A stretch of DNA of 64,000 bases, from positions 62,001 through 126,000 of the forward strand of contig JAWZYV010006255.1 in assembly GCA_038373885.1 (NCBI GenBank), given 5' to 3'. The stretch comes from Cheiracanthium punctorium. Taxonomy: Eukaryota > Arthropoda > Arachnida > Araneae > Cheiracanthiidae. Positions 21,040 through 33,416 of the stretch are shown here, piece after piece. Below the pieces are notes generated by a model. That model was not told the DNA's origin and searched no databases. It was given only the letters and a program-made list of their open reading frames with translations. Positions within the stretch are counted from its first letter, which is position 1, and every line of letters starts with the position of its first letter. The translations under genes and the position numbers were made by a program.

Positions 21040-22110
21040 ATTCGGTTAAGTTGGAAAGCAATCATTATTCATGAATTTGCCGTATTTTTCTTCCTTCTTC
21101 CTTAAAACACATCTTTGGAATCGAAATCTATCTTAAAATCGCCTACTAAAACAATTTTACAATCTTCGCCAAGTATATTCCAACTATATTTCACCGTTTT
21201 AAATATTGTTTCGAATGTGCATCATAATCCATGAGTGAAGTTACCGAAGTGTTTGTCTTTCTTGGGTTAATTCCAATTTTAACGCCCCGACTCTTGCCAA
21301 GGGGGAGATAATTAAATATATGCAGTTACCAGGACTATTATTTTTTTGTATTTATGTGGTAACCTTAATTTAGAATTAAAATGACGATTTGGAACAACAT
21401 GTAAGTAGAACATTCCATTACTTATTTATTTATTTTGGGTTGGCAATTAATGTAGTTTTAATAACGAAGTGTCTACAAACTCCTTAACTGGTGCGTTTAT
21501 CGCTAATATTTGTTCACTTTAGTTTTCATCTAATTCTTTTGGGAGCGTTCAAACTTGTGCATAATACCTAGAGACCCATAACTGCAAAGCTTGCCAAAGT
21601 GCAGGCGTCAACCGCACTGTTAGGCGGTTGACGCCTAAAAGTGCGTCAACCGCACTTTTAGGTTGGCGAGAGTGTGGGCATTAAAATCTTTCTTGTACCA
21701 TAAAACATATCTTTGGAATCCAAATCTATCTTAAAATCTCCCACTGAAACTGTTTTACAATCTCCGTCAGGAATATTCAGACTATACTTACCATTTTAAA
21801 TACTGTTTGGAATGGGCATCATAATCCATGAGTATGCCGTGTTCGATTTCTTGTTAAATGAAACGCATCTTTGGAACCGAAATCTATCTTGAAATCACCT
21901 ACTAAAACCGTTTTACAGCCTTCGCCAAGCATAATCTAACTTTCCTCTAGCATTTGAAATACTGTTTGGAAAGTGTATCATAATCTATGATTGCACCGTG
22001 TTTGCCTTCTTTGTTCCATAAAACACTTCTTCAGAATTTTAATTTATATTAAAGTCGCCTACTGAAAATATTTTACAATCTTCGCCAGGCATATTCTAAC
22101 TATACTCGTA
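21040..22110 (-). pseudogene. tandem array of endonuclease-domain fragments (EEP type)
   Basis: A unit of about 155-160 bp recurs: part at 21040-21107, then 21108-21265, 21704-21856, 21857-22020 and a partial unit at 22021-22110. On the minus strand the unit at 21108 reads FETIFKTVKYSWNILGEDC, then KIVLVGDFKIDFDSKD. This is close to the GDFN metal-binding block of the exonuclease-endonuclease-phosphatase fold carried by non-LTR retrotransposons and by Helentron-type Helitrons. Other units keep GDF but carry frameshifts. Each unit holds only about 45 residues of a ~220-residue domain, so none is functional. An unrelated ~440-bp segment (with a double hairpin at 21603) separates the second and third units. 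Confidence 0.65.
21603..21662. repeat. two adjacent perfect hairpins
   Basis: AGGCGTCAACCGC (21603-21615) pairs with GCGGTTGACGCCT (21624-21636). CCTAAAAGTGCG (21634-21645) pairs with CGCACTTTTAGG (21651-21662) around the loop TCAAC. The two stems share three bases and the words GCGTCAACCGCAC recur, so they are alternative folds of one short repeat. Function unknown. Confidence 0.85.
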
Positions 22111-23060
22111 ATATATATTTATAATAAATTGTAGCGTTTTGGCACTAAACTTAGCGATCAATTATCAAAAATTGCAAACCTTGTGCGACTTTCAACATTT
22201 TATTAAGGCCCGTTTTCCACGTTATCTTGAAAACACATTTTGAAAAGATATTCACCGTGACAGTTCGTATCTACGAAACCTGTCAACAAGATCGTGTAGA
22301 CAAAAATGCGTAGACCAAATTCTGGGATTGAGCGTAATAGCACCCTAGTGCTGAAAAAAATTGCGTTGTCCTTTCTAAAACAAAAAACTACCCCTCAATA
22401 CAATCTATGCGGGTCAAGTCATTATAATTGAGACTATGTACTATTTAAATTAAATTTTAATTATTTCTTTCTGGTCAGTAAATACATTTTGGGAAAACAT
22501 TATAGACTACATGTACAAAATTAAATAAATAAATAAATGGCTATTTAAGTCATTTCATCTTAACCTCTTTCTCCTCGGTTAGAATTCGCTCTCTCCCTCC
22601 GATCCGAATGAAGCCAGTTTTCGAAAACTGATGAACTTGACGAACACTGAAAAATACCTTCTTGGATAGAAAACTCCTCTGTTAAAAGAAGTGACTCGGC
22701 ACACAGTTCGTAAAATTGCTGACTTACGTGGACAAAAAATTTTGTGATGTAAAATACAACTTTTTTTAAAAATTCTTATTGTTAACAAATTAAAAAAAGA
22801 CTTATTTTTATGAGTTGTTATTTTGGCAACAGAAATCGAAATTTTGGTTGTGAGGAGGGCTTATCGGACAACCTGGACACTCCGTTGGTCACTTTGATTT
22901 TTTGTTAATAGGCTTGTTCCATATGGCATTACAGTATTTTTTTGGTAGGCTAAAATAATCAACAGATGTGCTGCATGTGATATAACTGAGATGTTTATTA
23001 GTAAACACCAACTGCACATGATAGAATGTTCAATTTGCTGATTGAGAAAATGTTGTAGCA
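22111..23060. other. gene-free stretch
   Basis: Short frames only. No domain, RNA gene or matched repeat ends were seen. Confidence 0.45.
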
Positions 23061-23068
23061 GATTTATT

Positions 23069-23211
23069 CAGGGGCGTAGCCAGGGGGGTGATATCGGGAT
23101 ATATCCCCCCCCCCCGGAATTTTTGGATTAGTGATGAAATTCCGTCTATTTATACACATATAAGTTCATATCCCCCTCCCCCCCCGAAAAATTTTCCTGG
23201 CTACGCGCCTG
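23069..23211. mobile_element. hAT MITE subfamily B, copy 1
   Basis: Starts CAGGGGCGTAGCCAGG, ends CCTGGCTACGCGCCTG; perfect 8-bp TSD GATTTATT (23061-23068 and 23212-23219). The interior gatatcgggatatatcccc and ttggattagtgatgaaattc is shared with 52290-52468. Confidence 0.95.
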
Positions 23212-23741
23212 GATTTATTTCAAGATAAAACATAAAATAGCCTATGTGAAAAAAAATTGATGTTGAACAAATATTCGCATCTCAAACCCTACAACTTAAG
23301 GTTCAGGAACAAGCAAATTAGAACATTCAATTTCCTGTTTTAAAATATGTTACAATGTTACAATGTTATTTTTTAAACAGGTATAAAAGATTAGTAACCA
23401 CTTTCTATACAAAGTACTTCTTTTTAATAGTGCATTTGAACATGCCCACGGTGGAAAGAATGCTTTAAAAACTTTTCTTTCTTCTATTGAAAGATTTATG
23501 TTTATAAAAGCTTTTTGAATTCCGAGCGTTATGGAAATAGTGTGTAACTTGTTAAGTTAACTATATGAAAAAACATCTTACTAGAAACATTGGTGTTAAC
23601 CATTGACGTCGCATAAACATCTGCTTCAAATAATTCTTTTAAGCAACCACCTCTTAACTAGTTTTTCGCTGAAAAGGGGGTGGTCGCTGTTTTTTTTACT
23701 GCTTGTTTTGTTATTTTCAAAATTATATGCTAATATAAAAG

Positions 23742-23920
23742 CATAGTTGCCAACTAATACGGAATATAAGAAACCACTTTTTCTAAACAATAACTTTCAT
23801 CTTAAAATATATCAAAATTTTTGTGCGAAGTTTCTTAGTGAGTTATTTTGAAAATGTACTTTAAAAATATACTGTTTACAAAAAGTGTTCAATTATATTC
23901 CGTAGTATTTGGCATGTATG
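23742..23920. mobile_element. palindromic MITE, CATAGCTGCCAAC family
   Basis: Left arm CATAGTTGCCAACTAATACG then gaatataa; right arm ttatattccgtagtatttgg then CATGTATG, its reverse complement. Inner words aaccacttttt / acaaaaagtg also pair. A 149-codon frame overlaps its right end but shows no domain. Confidence 0.7.
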
Positions 23921-26685
23921 AAAAAATAATTATACAAACATATTTTTACGATTTAATAAAATATTTTGAAACTTTGTATTTTTTCATTCTTTTTCCTCTC
24001 TACGTGAGTACTTGTTTCTCAAATTCATTTTTTACATCTGACAAAAGAGCATTTATCCTAATATTCTTCATGCATTCTGAATTTGCTTTTATAAAATCTG
24101 TTGGACTTAAAATTCACATTTTCGTTTTTTCCGAAGCCACTATTAATCGTCAGCTTCCTCTAGGACAGTCTTTTCCAATTAGTGGGCCGCGAACAAGCTC
24201 TAAGTCTGCTTCTCATTGTGCATGTGAGCGCTACCCATCGGTAATATTTGAAACTATAACCTTTTTTGTCATTAAAAAAAATCTCATCACGATCTAAACC
24301 TATTTGTGCAAACTACAATCTCCTATCATTATTTGTTCCTTTTCAGTGAATTTTTAAATTTATTACGTACTTTTTGGTCACCCCGTATATAAAACTCTTA
24401 AGTAAGTCTTATGACAATCGATACATTGGGTATTTTCTAGAGCATAGACAGACAGAAAATAAACCGAAATCAAGCACCTTCCTGTTGTGTTTCAAGTAAA
24501 AAGAGATATTTGAAGTGAAATAAATAAAATGTAGAAAATTTCATTTATTTCAGTGAAATTTGTAAAATGATTTACAGCGACTTACAGTTCGACATTTACG
24601 TTGAAAAAGAAAAAAATTCGACGTGAAATACAATGGATTGCTACTTTCCAATCTCTTCTTGTTTTGCAAAAGGAAAAGCAGCAGACATTTTTTGTGCTGT
24701 GTACAGCTTTTGAGTGCGACAGCATAATAAATTAATGTACTCGAAGAGAAAGAAAATCAATGCTGCAAGTGAAACACTACGATGAAAAATGGTCGGGATC
24801 AAAGTTCTAAAAATGCATTGTTGCTACATCATTTTATTCTTGAAGAGAGCATCGCTGTATTCGGCCCGAAACAAGGAGAGGTGCTTTGTCATATATTTTG
24901 TATGATACTTTTAGGTCGTGAGTGGCCACTCTAAAATCTCATTTCACGTGCTTCTGGGATGAGTTTTACTTTGTTTTAGAAACTGACAATGTTAGAGTTC
25001 TCCCTAAACTGCATAGTGGTCAACTTTTACGATTATATCGGAAGTTTTTCCTCCACAATTTTCAAACAGTGTTATTCTGAATTAAAAATTTGAACATTTT
25101 AACCGCAAGTAAGTGCTGGTAACTCGGGGGAAATTTCTCTATTTGAGTTAAAAAGGGAAGTTGTTTGGGAATTCAATATTGTAAGCGAAAACAGGCAGTA
25201 ATGCGGAGACGATCAATGCGGAAAAACGATGAATGCGGGAACGATAGATGGGGGTTCCTCTGTATTAAACTTCATAGTGCGTAAAATCTCACTTTTTCCT
25301 ATTTTTCTCTGTTGAAATGAATTCTTAGCTGAATGAAATGCCAATCCCACGGGATCAATAAGACTCAATCCCGAAATCCCGCGAAATGAAAAACAGTGCG
25401 TGTTTGCATTCCCTAATAAATAATTATGATCGTGTAGTAGAAGATGAGATTAAGACATTAAATTCCTCTTATAAGCTATAATTCCCCTATAAGTTATTTT
25501 ATCGATACCTATAGTTTGTTTAAATTATATTTAAAATGACAAAGTAAAAAGATTTTGTTTTTGTTTGAGAAAAAGAATAAAATGTTTATTTAATTTAATT
25601 GTAATTGTTGTTGTACTATTTGTTTTGATTACAAAGAAGAGAGTTGGAAGACTAATTATTAATGTTAATTTTTCATTAGTTTTCCTGATTGTTTTAACTG
25701 TCAATTATGTTGTATGTATAATCATGCCGAATTAGTAGTAGGCTTAAAATTCAAAGCAACTATTTAAAGTGTAAAAATTAAATGTATTTAATTGTGTTTC
25801 GCGCTTTCCTGTAACAAGTAAGGTGGGTTCCGCTTTTTTTTTTAGCCATGTCCGCCTTTTAATCGTGAATGTTCGGTAAATCCAGGTATAAAAGTTGGCA
25901 AGTCTAGCTACAGTGATTAACTTTCCGTGTCTACTGTCACTTCTTCACTAGTGTCTTTTGAATGTTAATCACCGATGCGGCTTTGTGTATGCGCAATGCT
26001 CTAATCAGACATCGTAGCTGTCCTTGCTTAACTACAGGAATTTCATAGCCCATGACAACAAGCAATATCGTGCACCAGAGGCGTATCCCTTAGGTTAAAT
26101 AGGTTACCAACTGCGAAGCCCAACGATTGCGGTGATTATTTGGAAGCTAATGCTCCACCACATAACATGAATAAATTTTATTTTATGGAACACTTATGCC
26201 TTTGACTAAACTGAGGGTACACTAATGAGTATGTGGGTTTTTTTTTTTCCATATAACTAAAATTGTTTAGAATTTCTGGTGGTTTCTGTAAATATTGGAA
26301 AATATATTAAAGAAAATTATCTTTTTTTTTATATAAAATAATTCATAATGATTTACTTCCTTATCATATATATAGAATTTGTGATACGTAAGAATCCCCA
26401 TTTGTAAAAATTAAGCATTAAATTAAATTTCCTATCTGAAATTATTCGAATGTTGCTGTGTGTGAATAAATCAACAGAAATTTAAAACAGTTTAACGCAA
26501 TGAAATTAAAATTTTAACGTGGCTGACGACAGTATAAATGTAATTATTGCAAGGCACAGTGTCATCTAGCCGGCAAATCTCATTTAGCTCTTTTGGAATA
26601 CTTCGCTGAGTGTCTTGCATGCAAGTCCATGATGGCGAAATACGCTAACAAGTTGACTTTTCGCTGAACATATGATGAAATAAGA
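23921..26685. other. gene-free AT-rich stretch with repeat fragments
   Basis: Holds a left half of the palindromic MITE near 25015-25075 (gtggtcaacttttacg), a short aatgcgg repeat near 25200-25245, and at 26240-26515 a fragment of the 7-bp-TSD family (agaatttctggtggt, ttatcatatatatagaatttg) without its ends. No gene seen. Confidence 0.5.
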
Positions 26686-26689
26686 TATA

Positions 26690-27110
26690 AGAGCCTCGTC
26701 AGGGCTCCAACAGGCTCCCTAATTATTTAGTTTCATTATTGCCATATTAATACGTTATTAAATTACTATGTCATTTTATCTCTCATCTTTCGTGTATTTC
26801 GCCTGGTAACCCCATGTTGAAATTTTTATGATTGTAACCTATTTATAGAAAAATACATGTGATGCATATTCTACAGCTTGCGAAATAGTGTAACAATAGA
26901 TTAAAGCTGTTGTGAACTAATAATATTTAAATATATGTAAAAATACATGTGATGCATATTCTACAGCTTACGAAATATTGTAACAATACATTAAAGCTGT
27001 TGTGAACTAATATTATTTAAATATACGTAAAATTATGTCGCTTTTTTGGGACCCATTTTTCGGACTATTTTTAATAAAGGGGTGAGAGATAAAATGACAT
27101 AGTCATTAAT
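26690..27110. repeat. dispersed repeat with a 90-bp tandem duplication
   Basis: A 90-bp unit (aaatacatgtgatgcatatt...tgttgtgaactaatattatt) occurs twice at 26849-26938 and 26939-27028 with about five differences. The left part (tttcattattgccatatta, atgtcattttatctctcatc, tttcgtgtatttcgcctgg) is present inverted at 54780-54985. ctatgtcattttatctctca at 26769 is also mirrored by gagagataaaatgacatag at about 27083. Confidence 0.75.
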
Positions 27111-28600
27111 AACAGCGTCAGATTTTACAACCATTGCTTTAGCCATAATCTGCTCTTTCAGGTACCGGTTCTGTTCGAAAACAAATATCTCTACACACAA
27201 AGGCAAAAACGCATAATTGTTTCGCATTTCATTCTCCAAGTCCACGATGATTTAGGAGTAATAATTTATAAAATAAAGTCTATAAAGTTTTTGTTAAGTT
27301 TTCTCAATATTATAGACAATAGCTTTTGTATATTTTGTCAGCGGAAATCTAAATTTTGCATCAAATGATACATTTTAAAATATGAATAATTATGCAATTT
27401 ATTAAAGAATATATACAACAATGAATTATTTTATAGCCAAAATGTATTTAGGTTTTTATCTCGAATTCAATAAACTGATTTGGCAGTAGCTAAAAATTTA
27501 AAATAGTATTTAATTTGTAAAACTAGAGCTTTAGTAAGCTTCGCGATGGCGTCGAAGTATTAGATGTTTTGGCTTTTATTTTCGGAATATTGATACTATT
27601 TCTTTGTAGCTTGGTGTAGTCGCCTTCCTTTTACATTGAGCCCTTTGCGATGAAAAACTTACTCAGCTGTCCGGGTGCAGACCTCGAAAAGAACAACTTT
27701 CTTTTACTCTTTTTCTACATAATTTTAAGACACGATATACCCTACGAAATCTCCAAGAAGTAGTCTGAAATTCTTTTGAAAGCTGCATATTTTACCTGAG
27801 AAAGACGAGGATTTAATGAATTCAATGCGAGTATTTCGTTGAGAACGGGGTGATTCCGTGACCAAAAGGATTGTAGAAGGATTACATTATAAGTGCTGTA
27901 AAATGAGCTCACATATTTCACAAACGCGTTCCGAGACTTGTAAACTAAACAAAATGTGAGAATACGAGGCGAAGATGTTATTTTGAAACGCACATTTAGA
28001 GGAAATATAATTGTAAGTGTTTTAAGCATTGTTGATAACGATTGATAGCGATTTCATGTTTGTAAGTATTGGGATTATAGCTGTTATTATTTTTTTTTTT
28101 ACTCCTCCCGACGAAAATGCTTTTTTTTATTTTATTGCGACGCACTCTTACTAACACCACTACATCTTCTTACATCACTACAATGGACGATATAAACAAA
28201 CATTTAACAACCGAAGACAGTGGAGTTGAGCTGAAATTGATAGTGAATGATTACGTCCTTTAATATTGAAAAATTTGAAAATTTTATGTTTCATAGGTAC
28301 CTACGTATTTTCCAATAAATATAATTTACTATGAAATTAGCTGTTATGTTTAATTTCAAAACAATACTAAAACAACTAAAGTACATTTTAAAAATATACT
28401 TAACTAGGTGCCCCGTTCTTCGCACGCTCTATCCTTTTTAAAGGCATAAAAAAACCTTTTATAAGACATACATAGGGAAATTTTTTAATGATGTAATTTT
28501 CGATAAATTGCCTTTAAAACGTTTTGTGAGATCGATTATTAAATTAATCTGTCGAAGAGAGGAAAGCCTGCATCTCTATTATGAGAAATGTAGATAGATA
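27111..28600. other. gene-free stretch
   Basis: Includes 70- and 95-codon minus-strand frames without recognisable domains. No repeat ends seen. Confidence 0.45.
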
Positions 28601-28670
28601 TAGGTCATTTCAAGCATTCTGTCATCGAAAAGCGTTGAAATCGTCTTCGAAGGTGCAGATACGTCTGGGA

Positions 28671-28850
28671 CATTCTAGAACATTCTCGAAAGTTTTAGAA
28701 AATTTTATAGCATTCTAAAATTTTCTAATCTTCTATAGCATTCTCAAGCATTCTTCAAAATGTTTTAACTGTATTCATATTTGGTTCACGGGCTTCCCAA
28801 TGGAGGAGCATTTTACAACGTTCTCAAACATTCTAGAACATTCCGGCTAG
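28671..28850. promoter_or_regulatory. heat-shock-element-like arrays
   Basis: At 28673-28700 the pattern TTCnnGAAnnTTCnnGAAnnTTTnnGAA runs in perfect 5-bp phase; at 28821-28843 TTCnnAAAnnTTCnnGAAnnTTC does the same. Alternating nTTCn/nGAAn pentamers bind trimeric HSF in animals. No gene start lies nearby, and the whole segment is rich in cattctagaa words, so it may be simple repeat that only resembles a regulatory site. Confidence 0.35.
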
Positions 28851-29927
28851 CCTCGGCATTGATTAGCATTGGCTTCACTGACTTCCCCCTTAAGGTCTAC
28901 TGATGTAATGGATTCTTTCGATTCCAATTTCTCGGAATTAAACTCCTTCATTTCCAAGCTGCACTCTTCTGCGTAGATGGGGTGGAGGGTTTACCACGCT
29001 ATGCAACCTCAATGGTGATTAGGGTTTAAGCTAGAGAAGAAAATCCTATAGTAAAAAAGCGAAAATGGAGAGGGGGAAAAAACTAGCAAAATGCTGAAAT
29101 GGCAATTTACAGACTTTCTTCGCAAAAAGGCGAAGGTAACTTATCCCTGATGGGGGATGCGTTGGTTGATTGCGGAGTTAAAGCGACATGCACATAAAAA
29201 CACTCTTTGCATCTCTTTTCTTTTAAATGTTTATACAATAACCATATCACTAACGGCTTACATATTACTTATAACCCATACCCACCATATGTGTCACAGT
29301 CTTTGAAACTGGAGTAATATGGTTCGTACGGCGGCATAACCTGCGATTAGAAAGCTTGTTGCCTTTTAGAGAAAGACATCCGTTAATCCATGAAGAAGGA
29401 AAATCCTAATTCGCATCAAACGATTGATATTGTGGTTGCTTAACATACGTTTTTATCAAGTATATCAATGCTTAAAATTTTCTTTTTAATAACACTTGAT
29501 ATTGTATTGACGTATTCAAGCTACAAAATTTGTAGACGCATTTTAAATCGACTTGACTTTTTTCCCACTGTGCATGCGGATAGTTTAGATATCTATAGCT
29601 TTTCGCCTTTTATCTAACTTGTTCCTATTAACTTGATCCGTTACACATAAAATTTGACAAAAACATAAAACAAAAGAACAGGAAAAAAGACACAGGACGA
29701 TGAAAAAACAAAAAATAAGAGAGGAGAAGCAAGAAATAACTACAAAAGAAAACACTATAAAAACACCTCAAATTTATAAAATACGTAAAGAAAGGATGTA
29801 ATTTTAAATCGAAAAAAAATTGTAACGTTTTATTGTTGTTTTAAGCTAAATTTAAGCTATAATAAACTTGATAAAATGGTGAAAAACAACCAGAATTCTA
29901 ATTTTTCTTTTGACGCCTATGAGAAAC
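28851..29927. other. gene-free stretch
   Basis: Slightly less AT-rich near 28900-29180, otherwise nothing recognised. Confidence 0.45.
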
Positions 29928-29933
29928 TACATA

Positions 29934-30095
29934 CATAGCTGCCAACTCTTCCGGTTATTCCGGACGATTTTCCACCACTAGTTTTTACTTACTAATTTCA
30001 GCTTAAAATATGTCCAAAATTTTATTGTAAAATAAAACTGTTTGAAGATAGTGGTGAAAAATCTTCCGGAAAAACCTGAAGAGTTGGTAGCTATG
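29934..30095. mobile_element. palindromic MITE, CATAGCTGCCAAC family (best copy)
   Basis: Starts CATAGCTGCCAACTCTTCCG and ends CTGAAGAGTTGGTAGCTATG. The arms continue inward as tttccaccactagttttta / atagtggtgaaaaatc. Flanked by the perfect 6-bp duplication TACATA (29928-29933 and 30096-30101). 162 bp, non-coding. Confidence 0.9.
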
Positions 30096-30101
30096 TACAT
30101 A

Positions 30102-31066
30102 CTACGGCTTACGGCATAAAACAGTAAGTCACTGAACAGCAGTTACAAGAAATCGATATTTCATCTAGTAGGAGATTGCCAATCTTTACAAAAAAATAGT
30201 TTAACTCTTTAATGAACAGAATTTTTTGAACCAATAATACAACTATCGTGGAATATATGCTATTGGGGGTTTTAAAAAGCATCTTCAAAATTTACTCTTA
30301 AAAATGTTATTTATTTTCCGCAAAGGTTGTCAATTCTAACTTCATGATTTACATGACTTTCAAAATGATTGATTAAGTTCTGAAGCAAAGTGTCTGTCAC
30401 TTAATGGAAGAACTCAGTTTCATCCCTTTTTTCGCTAATCTAGCTGGTAGACAAAGTAATGTTGCACTTTATTTTAATGTTATATGTATACATGCGAGTA
30501 CATGTATTTAAAACGGGGAAGTATAAGATAGTGTTACACAATTATGGATTTTGATTTACTAGACTTTAAGTTAATATTAATTTCATGAGGGGAGGGAGCT
30601 ACACAATCAAATCTCCTTTGTTTCTTTAAAATAAATACATTTACTGTATATTAACAAGAAATTCCTGTAGCAAATATTAAATATAAAGATAAATCTGAAT
30701 TACGCAGCAATAAACACAGTAGTACTGAGACATAAAAATGAAATTTCTCATCTCAACACAAAATAAACAATGCCTAGTCATTGACATATGACTTTTATTG
30801 CGCTAAAAAAAGTCGCCAGAAAGAGATGATGACGAAACTGTACCCAGTCCCTGACTATTACATGCGCACTTGGAGCATGTGCCCTGGGAACACATCCAGA
30901 AACATGTCAAGTAGATTGAGTTTGGAATGAGACATAGGGGCACAAAAGTGGAACCAACTAAATGTAGGGTCACAAAATTTAAAAGGAGCCCTGGATTAAC
31001 TTCGTCAAATTTACTAAAAAGATGTACCATGGTGGCCACTTCTTTAATCCTTTCTCTTCTGTTTTT
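30102..31066. other. gene-free stretch
   Basis: Frames of 94 and 128 codons near 30800-31313 lack domains; the longer one runs into the hAT element. Confidence 0.45.
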
Positions 31067-31824
31067 CCTCCTACTAGATATGGCCAATGATTCGATGAGT
31101 CGAATCAGTGATTCGAATCTTGGTACTGAGTGGCTCAGTCTTTACACTCACTCTCTACTGATTCGAATCTCAAGACCTCAAGGGAAATACATTCCAAGTG
31201 CGAAGGGAAGAAAAACTTATTTTCCCTTTGCCGTTCCCAGAGATTTTCCCTTACTCTTTCAACTCTTTTCGACTCTTTACGACTCTGAGTCGATAGATGA
31301 TTTGAAAAAGTAAATGAGTGGGTGTGGGTGAGTTGGTCACTGAGTTGGTGCAGCAACGAATCTTTACTGATTCAGTGTTTCGCTCTGTTTCTGTGATTGT
31401 ATACTATCGTTGAGATTCGTTAGTTTTTCGAATCTTCTATCGACTCAGAGTCGAAAGGAGCCGAAAAGAGTTGAAAGGATGTTTCATTTAATTGGAGGGG
31501 TTTTTTCGAATCTTCTATCGACTCAGAGTCGAAAGGAGTCTCATTTAATTGAAGTTTTTTTTTCGAATCTTTGGTGTTTCATTTCTTGGTTGGTGGTCGG
31601 ATTTAAAGTTTTATCTGTCTGTGGGTGTGGAGTGGGTCGAACATCGTTAGCTTTTGGCGGGGGGCATAGGCGTTACTTCCTAAGGGCAAGAGGGGTCAAT
31701 CTCCCCCCCCCCCCCGAAAAAAAAATTAAGAAAATCCCTCCTTCCAACTTGTCTGACTGATTTAATATTTGTTTAAAATTTAATGAAACATCCCTTTTCT
31801 ACTTTTAACTCCAATATATGTCCC

Positions 31825-32673
31825 CAGTGGCGCAGAGAGGGAGGGGGAGCAGGGGAAAAATCCCCTGGGCCTCAGCTTGTGAAGGGGCCCCCCCTTTTGC
31901 TGTTTATATGATACTTAATTGTGTGTTGTCACTTTTGTAAAATAAAATAGTCCAAATTTAGATTATCCGTATGTTTCAAATTAATTTTTGAGTGAAATTA
32001 CAAAAAGCCAGCTAGAGCAAAAACCATCCACTTGGCAAAAACGAGAAGTGTTTCTGATTGAGTTTTTTTTTTTTTTTTTTTTTTTGCAAGAAAGGTATAG
32101 AGATTGACGGTATTATTCAACGGTTTGCCATGACTAAAAGTAGAAAAGATTTATTTAACAAGAAATCGTTTTTTTTTTTTTTTTTTTTTCCGAGACACAT
32201 TGTTAAATAGTGGAAGAAAGGATTTAGCCAGAGGAGAGACTATGGGGATCAACCAACATCCAAAATTTTGAAATTTCCACTTTTTTGGCCTTATGAAATT
32301 TTCTTGCTGCCTGCTTGCATGGAAGTATGAATAAAAATATTATTTGTTTCAATACTGAGGAAACGTGCCATGCAAAAATGTTAACGTTGCAAATACTGTT
32401 TCTCTATGGAGGTGACGAAACCTTCAAAACAAAATGTTGGTATTTTTTAGAGAATGGATGTTTATTAAAGAATAATACTCTTTTAAATTAATAATTTTAA
32501 TTCTATTAATTAATTGCCAATTACTATTAATTTAAAGTTTCTTTAAATGATTAATAATTTTAATAAGGAATAAATGATTGATCTAATACGACATCAAAGG
32601 GATTTCTGGATAGCAAAGGGACCCCAGATAAGATTTTATCCCCGGGGCCCCGACTTGGCTCTCTGCGCCTCTG
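31825..32673. mobile_element. 849-bp hAT-type element nested in hAT copy 2
   Basis: Starts CAGTGGCGCAGAGAGG, ends CTCTCTGCGCCTCTG. Perfect 8-bp TSD TATGTCCC (31817-31824 and 32674-32681). Copy 1 of the host element lacks it, and its uninterrupted target is visible there (complement, about 13475-13490). AT-rich interior with T tracts and no frame of note. Confidence 0.95.
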
Positions 32674-33249
32674 TATGTCCCCCTGCCCCCACCCTAAAAA
32701 ATAAAAGAAAAAAAAAAAAAAAAAACGGAACGTTAAGTTTACATGGTGGCGGATTTTCATGTGAAGGGAAATAGAATGAAATAAAGTTAGGATTGTGCTT
32801 GTCACTTTTAATGAAGGATACAGGGGCGGTATTAAGCGCTCTCACAAAAGGACTTTGTAATAAGCAAAATAACATTTCGCTTTATTGCTGCAGATTTCGT
32901 TTAAGATATTTTTTTACCTTGTTTTTCGTTTAAGGGGAATGATTTTATTTTCTTTCGTAATTCAGAGAAATACAAAATAGGGTCTAAAGCAGTGGCGTAG
33001 TTAGTGTTATTGACAGTGGCGTAGCCAGGATTTTATTTCGGGGTGGGCTGGGTATCAAATTTAAAGATGAAGTTCAATTGTAAGCTAAGTAAAGGGTCCC
33101 ATTTTTTTTTGGGGGGGGGGCAGCAGCTCCTCAGTAGGACTGGGCCAAAAATCGACATATCGGTTTTATTTCAACATCAAATATCCGATATTCCCATTTT
33201 CATTTCAGTGAAATCTCGAATTCGATAAAGGGCAAAAATACAGGCCGGC

Positions 33250-33416
33250 CAGGGGCGTAGCCAGAAATTTTTCAAGGGGGGGGGTTATGACTACTGCAAC
33301 TCATATATATGTATACGTGTGTATGATAATGTAGTGAAGAATATACATTTTATATGGCAAAAAATTCCTCATGGGGGGGTTATGACCCCCCTAACCCCCC
33401 CTTGGCTACGCCTCTG
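33250..33416. mobile_element. hAT MITE subfamily A, nested in hAT copy 2
   Basis: CAGGGGCGTAGCCAGAAATT at the left, CTTGGCTACGCCTCTG at the right; flanks AGGCCGGC and AGGCCGAC (7 of 8). Same site as in copy 1. Confidence 0.9.

Noticed and set aside
21040..22110. CRISPR-like array
   Set aside because: Units are long, contiguous and diverged, with coding similarity to an endonuclease; there are no short identical repeats with unique spacers.
23848..24297. 149-codon plus-strand frame
   Set aside because: It starts inside a palindromic MITE, has a Phe/Ile/Tyr-rich composition typical of AT-rich chance frames, and has no domain.
27033..27245. 70-codon minus-strand frame as a host exon
   Set aside because: It overlaps the dispersed repeat and has no recognisable domain.
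30927..31313. 128-codon plus-strand frame
   Set aside because: Its second half is hAT terminal sequence and its first half has no domain.
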